Shown piece after piece: positions 58,254 to 64,000 of a stretch of DNA of 64,000 nucleotides (positions within the stretch are counted from its first letter, which is position 1; each line of letters opens with the position of its first letter). The notes beneath the pieces are model-generated. The model worked only from the letters and a program-made list of their open reading frames with translations, was not told the DNA's origin and made no database searches. Position numbers and translations under genes: made by a program. Location of the stretch: NCBI GenBank assembly GCA_036346275.1, contig CM070713.1, forward strand, positions 72,036,382 to 72,100,381. The letters run 5' to 3'. This DNA comes from Otatea glauca. Its lineage: Eukaryota; Streptophyta; Magnoliopsida; Poales; Poaceae.

Positions 58254-60214
58254 ATGGAGGAGCAGCTGAACCCACTGGCGGTGACGCACCTGCTGCAGCA
58301 CACGCTGCGCAGCCTCTGCACCCACGACGATTCCCAGTGGGTCTACGCCGTCTTCTGGCGGATCCTCCCGAGAAACTACCCGCCTCCAAAGTGAGCCAAC
58401 TACTCTCAATAAAGCACATGTATCGACCTCATCTTAATTTTGGGTCTTGCTTACGTACAAGTATTGTTCCGTTTCTTGATTCTTTTCATGATTCATGCAT
58501 GACCTATTGATGTTGCTTCTTGTCTGCTTGGATTGGTGCCTACTTGTTAATTTATTGTTCAGATGGGATCTCCAGGGTGGTGTTTATGACAGGAGGGGAA
58601 ACAGGAGGAACTGGTTGGTACAAGCACTTCTTTTCTTATACATTTACATTTATTTGTGTGTGATTCCTGGGATGCAAATGTCACCTAGGATCCTGGCATG
58701 GGAGGATGGATTCTGCAACTTTGCAGCCTCTGCCTGCGACCAAGAGGGCACAGCTGCCGCCGCCGCCGCCGCGTACACGGACTGTGCAGCTGGGCAGGAG
58801 GTGAAGGGCCTGCAGCCTGAGCTCTTCTTCAAGATGTCTCATGATATCTACAACTACGGTGAAGGGTATGTAAGCAAGCTTATTGATTAATTAAGCGGTA
58901 TTAGTTACTAATCACTTTAGTCAATCAATCATCGATGCATATGATTGGCGAAGCATGAGTATATTGTACGCCTTTCCTCAAAAACCGAAGTATCTTTTAG
59001 TGAACTGGTTAATCAGTGCATGAAACTCAACATACGCTGATCAGCAAGTAAAGCACGCTCTCGTGACTTGTATTTGTGATGCTGTTTTTTTAAGGTTGAT
59101 AGGGAAAGTGGCAACCGACCACAGCCACAAGTGGGTGTTCCAGGAGGCCCAGGAGGACGAAATCAACCTCATCTCCTGGAACAACCCTGCCGATTCTGTA
59201 AGCATCATAACCTCACACTGTCACACAACCAACCAATAAATTTGCTCACACTAATAGCTGTCTAATGCATGTGTTCACCAATTCGATCCGAATTCGGACA
59301 CACAAAACATGTTTTATCCGTATGCGGCTTGTTTGCAGCATCCAAGGACATGGGAGGCTCAGTTTCAGTCTGGTATCAAGGTACCTGGCCTCCCTTACCC
59401 TCTCTCCAACTCCGGCAATTCAAGAACCAGCTCTGCACGCCAAAGCTGATACCTACTGTTTACTTACCGCTCTTTTCGCAGACCATTGCTCTGATCGCCG
59501 TCAGAGAAGGTGTTGTACAGCTAGGCTCCATGAAGAAGGTATGCTGATCTTGTTCTTCACCTACTCCGCTAAGCCAACGTTGCACTGTGACTTGGTGCCA
59601 CTGATGTTACGCTCACTTGCGGTGCATTGCATGAGCGTTAATTGTGTTGCATAGTCGCATGCATGCACGACAAGGTAACAATGTACGTGTACAACTTCTT
59701 GTTTGCTGCCCCGTACGTGCATGGCGCGCGATGGCTGCAGGTGGCGGAGGATCTGAGCTACGTGGTGACGCTGCGGCGCAATTTCAGCTACCTGGAGAGC
59801 ATACCGGGGGTGCTGCTGCCGCACCCGTCGTCGGCCGCGTTCCCGGGCGGGTGCGCGGGCGTCCCGGCGGACGCGTACTGCTGGCCGCCGGGCCTCGTGC
59901 CGCCGATGGAGCTCTACGACCCCTCCGGCCAGGCGGCGGCCGCCGCGGCACAGATACACATCGTGCCATCGATGAGCAGCCTGGAGGCGCTCCTCTCGAA
60001 GCTGCCGTCGGTCGGTCCCACAACACCTGGCGCCGGTGGCATGGCCGCGGTGGCCAAGGAGGAGGTGGACGCCGGCCAGTGCCACGGCGCCATGGACGTG
60101 GACGCGGGGAGCGGCATTGGCTATGGCGGCGAGAGCACCGGCGTCGCTGCCACCACCGCGACCCCGGCGTCTAATTACCACGTCAACGTGGCTAAACCCA
60201 GCGAGGGGTTTTAG
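58254..60214 (+). CDS. bHLH-MYC_N (MYC/MYB N-terminal) transcription factor-like protein, 7 exons
   Basis: Exons 58254-58390, 58563-58613, 58689-58865, 59095-59197, 59339-59380, 59482-59538 and 59741-60214 join in phase with GT..AG borders to a 346-aa protein. Residues 1 to about 215 form the bHLH-MYC_N domain: NPLAVTHLLQHTLRSLC, QWVYAVFWRILPRNYPPPKW, ILAWEDGFCNFA, LQPELFFKMSHDIYNYGEG, TWEAQFQSGIKTIALI and EGVVQLGSMKKVAEDLSYVV. The family (Arabidopsis At5g53900, At3g15240 relatives, some mislabelled WNK-related) lacks a C-terminal bHLH, and none is seen here; the tail is rich in Ala, Gly and Pro. A GCC repeat in exon 3 encodes seven alanines, probably variable. Likely nuclear; a role in transcriptional complexes with other MYC-like proteins is family inference. 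The ATG chosen starts the conserved MEEQLNPLAV. Confidence 0.93.
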
Positions 60215-60640
60215 CTTGTCTTTGTCTCCATCTCCACATCTCCAGTTTGTGCATCTGTACGTAGGTATCGAGTCGGGCTGGAATGGTTGTTGCAATGTCT
60301 TTTCTAGTATCTCACTATGACGATTATTATATATTAACCCAATCATGTGTGCTGCTGAGAGCTCCGAGCCGTCGTACTGCAACGTACGTACGTACGTACC
60401 CGGCGGCCGGCCGGTATGTCAGATTCTATCGATCGATTATACTGTACGTTATAATATAATTAAGACCAACAAGGTAGGATCCTAATCAGGTTGGTCACAC
60501 TAATAAATGTAAATTAATTCCTCAGTATGAGCATCTTTGCATGTATGAAATATTTGTCTACTTAATTTGGGAGCCCAATGTTTCTTCGTACGTACAATGT
60601 TCCATGGGTCATCGTAGTGTTTTCCTTTGTCAAGTTAATT
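60215..60640 (+). other. 3' UTR and downstream flank of the bHLH-MYC_N gene
   Basis: AT-rich tail with a TATATTAACCCAATCATG region near 60.33 kb as the likely polyadenylation zone. ACGT-rich short repeats (GTACGTACGTACGTAC) lie at about 60385-60400. Confidence 0.4.
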
Positions 60641-60850
60641 ATACACTCTCTCCGTTTACAAATAAAGTTGTTTTAGACATAGATATAATTAATTTTTTGA
60701 GATTTTGACTATCAATATATTTTTAAATATTTAAATTAGATACATGTAAATCATATATGTAGATTTATCTTGAAAATTACTTTCATAATATTCTAATCTT
60801 ATTGTGCTTTATAAATATATTTATGATATGATATAAGCTCATGATAGTTG
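60640..60850. repeat. Stowaway-like MITE fragment
   Basis: Opens with ACTCTCTCCGTTTACAAATA and continues AAGTTGTTTTAGACATAG, matching the well-known CTCCCTCCGT ends of grass Stowaway elements. The other terminus is not clear, so it is a fragment or decayed copy. Confidence 0.5.
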
Positions 60851-60879
60851 CTAAGAAAAAAGAAAGAAATAGAGTAGAA

Positions 60880-62340
60880 ATTATCACAAAAAAAACATCT
60901 AGCCATTATTTTGGTGGACCCTAATTACAACCGCTATCGGATCTTTCTAACAAAAAATAGGAATATCCTAGAAATTCTCACAAAAAAACAAAACATCTAA
61001 TCCTTAATCTAGTGGACCATAACTAAGGTGAACTATATGAGCCATTGGATGTTATTATTGAAAGAAACAGATATGACCATCCATCTGGCGAGACCAAGTT
61101 ATAACGGCTTATATTAAAAGAAAGTATTCATACCAAATATAATAAAAATAACAAACATTCGGAATAAAAAATAAAATAAAGAGTCCATGCCAAGTACAAT
61201 AAAAATAACAAAATTTCAGAATAAAAAATAAAAGAAATTTAGCCATTTGATTTTTGTACGAACTCCAGTTAAAACCCATACATAGTTGAAATTTGGAATA
61301 AAGATTAGATTAAAATTAGTAGTTGGATTTATATGCGAATTCTAACCTAAAATTAATATTTAGAATTCAATAAAAAATAACAATAAAAATTAATATACAT
61401 TCAGAAAAAATAATAGGAATTCGCAATGTGATTTTCATTCCGAAATCCAGAATAAAAAATATATGAAATTAGCAATTGGATTTGTATATGAATTCTAACC
61501 TAACATTTAAATTAGAAATTAAATAGAGAATAATAAAAAAAATAACAGAAATTCATACTAAAAATTAAATAAAAAAAGAGATTTGATTTTCATACAAATT
61601 TTGAATTAAAACCCCTACACAGAAGAAATTTAGAATAAAAATTAGCAGTTAGATATGTATACGAATCGTAACCTAAAACTAAAATTTAAAATAAAAATAG
61701 ATTAAAAGAAAGAGTCCATGCCAAGTACAATAAAAAATAATAAATATTTGAAATTAAATAAATTTAAAATTTATATGAAAAGAAAGAGTCCATGTCAAGT
61801 ACAAAAAAATAACATATATTCAAAATTTAATAATAATATTTTTAGATTAAAAGAAAGAGTCTATGTGAGGTACAATAAAAATAACATATGTTTGAAATAA
61901 AAATTAGCAGGTGGATTTATGTGTGAATTCCAAAGTAAAACTGAAAAAAGAAAGTCAACAAGAATTAAGTATAGTCCAAAAATATGCAAATTCAGAATAA
62001 AAATCAGAAGAAATTAGCGATTGTTTTAAATATCATGCTAAGTGAAAAGTAAATTTTTTGGTTTTATTCAGAATTAAAATTTGATAAATATTCTAATTCA
62101 AGAGAAAAATAAAATAAGATAAGGAATTTGAATGTATATATACAAATTAGGTATCAAAATATACTATGTAATAAAACTCTATGACACATGATTTACAATC
62201 GCTAAGTAAAAAGAGAATATGCTAAAAATTCTCACCAAAAACAAAACATTCTGATCCTTTATTTAGTGGGCCTCCACGGGATGGAGGGATTGAGAGGGTT
62301 ATTCATTGACAGGTGTTCACTCGACTATATAGGTATAAAC
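60880..62340. repeat. AT-rich degenerate repeat block
   Basis: Recurring phrases AAAAGAAAGAGTCCATGCCA, AGTACAATAAAAATAACA and GAATTCTAACCTAAA repeat every 100-250 bp with drift. The two edges share CTAAAAATTCTCAC-AAAAACAAAACAT and a TGGACC/TGGGCC motif, suggesting one old element enlarged by internal duplication. No coding content. Confidence 0.5.
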
Positions 62341-62581
62341 TATGTGATGCACATTATTAGCATATAGTATAGACAAACATTGAATAATGAAAGAATGAGA
62401 TGGTACTGATATGAATGAAAAATGTTATGTTACTATGTTTACTATTATGCTATGCAAGTATTTGAGGAAGAAAGTTTGGCCACAGGTGATAAGTATAAGG
62501 AAACAAAGTTGTCGATATCCAAGACCTAGGTCTCTTAATCGAGCTTATGAAAATATGATTATGGGCACCTAGTAAACAAGA

Positions 62582-63117
62582 TGGTGGAAACAAATATGGG
62601 AATTGCTTCTTTATTAGCCAAGCAGTCTAACAGAGTACAAGAATTACAGAATTTCTATCTTATTGCCTATTTGGCCCTTTGCCCTTCATGATACGGATAG
62701 GCTCCCTATTTATGTTGAATGAAGAGGTGGCAGTTGTTCTCCAGATGGGCGTCGTGTAACTGAGAGGTGTCTCCCCGCCAAATGATGTCTTCTCGCCAAA
62801 GTATGTATTTTCCAGAGGTAACTCCCAAGTAGTTATGCATACCTATCAGATAACAGTCCGCACGGAGACATGTGCGGAGATAACCGCTTGTCCCCAACCA
62901 GCTCACTGGTCGGGGTGACTATTTCACTGATCGGGGATGAGCAGTGTGATATAAAGTTATTGACCACCTTAACTGAACTGGTCAGAGACTTAACTGTTCG
63001 GATAAGGGTTGGCTTCGTTCTACGTATTATGGCCTTTATGTATTGTAGGCCTATTAATAGAGTATGGTCACGAACAATTGAAGGCCCAAATAAATAATAG
63101 TTTTTTAGTCTTCGTCA
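62582..63117 (-). repeat. 3' LTR of a second minus-strand gypsy element
   Basis: On the minus strand it begins TGACGAAGACTAAAAAAC right after a purine-rich CTTGAGGGCCAGC tract and ends near TTGTTTCCACCA with an AATAAAG signal upstream. It is organised like the 7.26-7.76-kb LTR. The outer border (62582) is an estimate. The element continues beyond the right edge. Confidence 0.5.
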
Positions 63118-63425
63118 GCTGGCCCTCAAGGCTTGAGAAATAAAAGTTGATTACTCAAGACTTTTTATCTTCTATGAAATTGTGGGGTTATGTGCCAATT
63201 ATCTAGCCATTTTTAAGTGCCAATAAATGAGAAATCTTGGCACTTTTCTTGGTAACTGAACTGGCGCTAACCGTCTTTAATATGTAATGCATATAAAGGG
63301 GAATAGAATAAGGCTTCCTTTGTCTACTTTATTCTTTAGACTTCTAAGTCGCCAGAAAATCTCTTTGAATCATATTGATTTCAAGCTTTCTCTTAGTTCT
63401 TGAGGCTTTTCTTCTTCCGTCATTT

Positions 63426-63549
63426 TGTGATGGAAAGCATGATTAAGGAAAGGAGGTGAAAAGTTTCAAGATCTAAAAGGAAGTTATTGTGATGGAGAGC
63501 ATGATTAAGGAAAGGAGGTGAAAAGTTTCAAGATCTAAAAGGAAGTTCG
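63426..63549. repeat. 62-bp tandem duplication in the gypsy interior
   Basis: Units 63426-63487 and 63488-63549 differ at two or three positions. It lies between the 3' LTR and the antisense ORF. Confidence 0.9.
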
Positions 63550-63771
63550 AGGACATAAATCCTGTGTCAGTTAGACATTCATCAAAAGGCATTTTTTACC
63601 CCTTCTTGGAAACCAAAACGGTGTCCAAAACTAACACACAAATGAGGTTATATAAACAAGATTTTAAACTTCTTATGCCTTCGTTGTTTCTAGCGCAAAA
63701 CAATCTTTGAGTCCCTTAAAACCTCCAAGCCCTTTCATTTCCAATCTTCTTCTTCCTCGCAACCCGTCGCC

Positions 63772-64000
63772 ATGAACAGGTCGTTCCTCACTGAAGAGAA
63801 GGTTAGAGAGCTCGAAGAGCAAGGCATGATCCCTTCACACGAAATGCTGCGATCGAAGTCTAGCGGGGAGGATGCAAAGCCAGTGCCCTAAGAGGAGCGC
63901 CTTGTTCTCTTTGCCATCATTGTTAGGTTAGGGTTTCACCACCCTAAGAGTGCATTTCTTGCCAATGTGTTTGTTCATTATGAGATTGAGCTTCATCATC
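63772..64000 (+). pseudogene. Antisense ORF of a gypsy element (Transposase_28-like), partial
   Basis: ATG 63772 starts MNRSFLTEEKVRELEEQG and runs in frame through a TAA at 63889-63891 into EERLVLFAIIVRLGFHHP and NVFVHYEIELHH, cut by the window edge. The FHHP....NVFVHYEIELHH part matches the opening of the putative gypsy-type transposon domain (PF04195), which the Tat lineage carries as an extra ORF antisense to gag-pol next to the 3' LTR, exactly the arrangement here. The in-frame stop suggests loss of function. Family call from memory. Confidence 0.6.

Noticed and set aside
59561..60382. 273-codon minus-strand ORF
   Set aside because: Antisense shadow of the GC-rich last exon of the bHLH-MYC_N gene.

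Overview
The window is nuclear DNA of a grass. Genes with many short introns (GT..AG borders, short 3'-terminal exons) sit in a sea of LTR retrotransposons, hAT, CACTA, Mutator-type and Tourist elements. Three genes could be read exon by exon and a fourth is cut by the left edge. The protein families and their order resemble, from memory, the rice chromosome 2 block that holds OsRac3 and protease Do-like 9; that synteny was not checked, and the species cannot be named from the sequence.

Layout. 2-538 is the 3' end of a SUO-like BAH/TFIIS-domain gene (+). Tail-to-tail with it is a complete eight-exon type II ROP/RAC GTPase gene (-, 2363-4872), with a 1-kb hAT-type element about 210 bp upstream of its start. 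From 7.26 to 20.0 kb lies a degraded Ty3/gypsy element on the minus strand: 3' LTR, an antisense ORF, integrase, gag and 5' LTR. It has been invaded by a 4-kb element carrying plant-mobile-domain (PMD) and GRF-like zinc-finger pseudogenes, by a long copia LTR and by a copia solo LTR. 21.75-22.71 kb is a GGCCGGGCC-rich hAT element with a perfect 8-bp target-site duplication (TSD).

24.57-30.25 kb holds a complete nine-exon DEG9 (HtrA/Do-like) serine protease gene (-). 30-53 kb is almost all transposon: solo LTRs, a TRIM-like element, CACTA, a 2-kb PMD-type insert framed by a 138-bp perfect direct repeat, Tourist and hAT MITEs, and four copies of a Helitron-like repeat. 53.09-57.03 kb is a 3.9-kb gypsy solo LTR with a perfect 5-bp TSD. 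57.72-57.97 kb is a roughly 250-bp SMART-type retrotransposon that ends about 20 bp before the TATA box of a seven-exon gene for a bHLH-MYC_N (MYC/MYB N-terminal) regulator (+, 58254-60214). AT-rich repeats and the 3' end of another gypsy element with an antisense ORF close the window.

The genes are not an operon or pathway; they are independent housekeeping and signalling genes: RNA/chromatin-linked regulation (SUO-like), polarity and defence signalling (ROP), nuclear proteolysis (DEG9) and transcription (bHLH-MYC_N). No wholly new biological system was found. The most unusual structures are the 19-bp-phased GGCGATCGCC palindrome array, the 138-bp duplication around a filler-like insert, and the Helitron-like family filled with a periodic short repeat.
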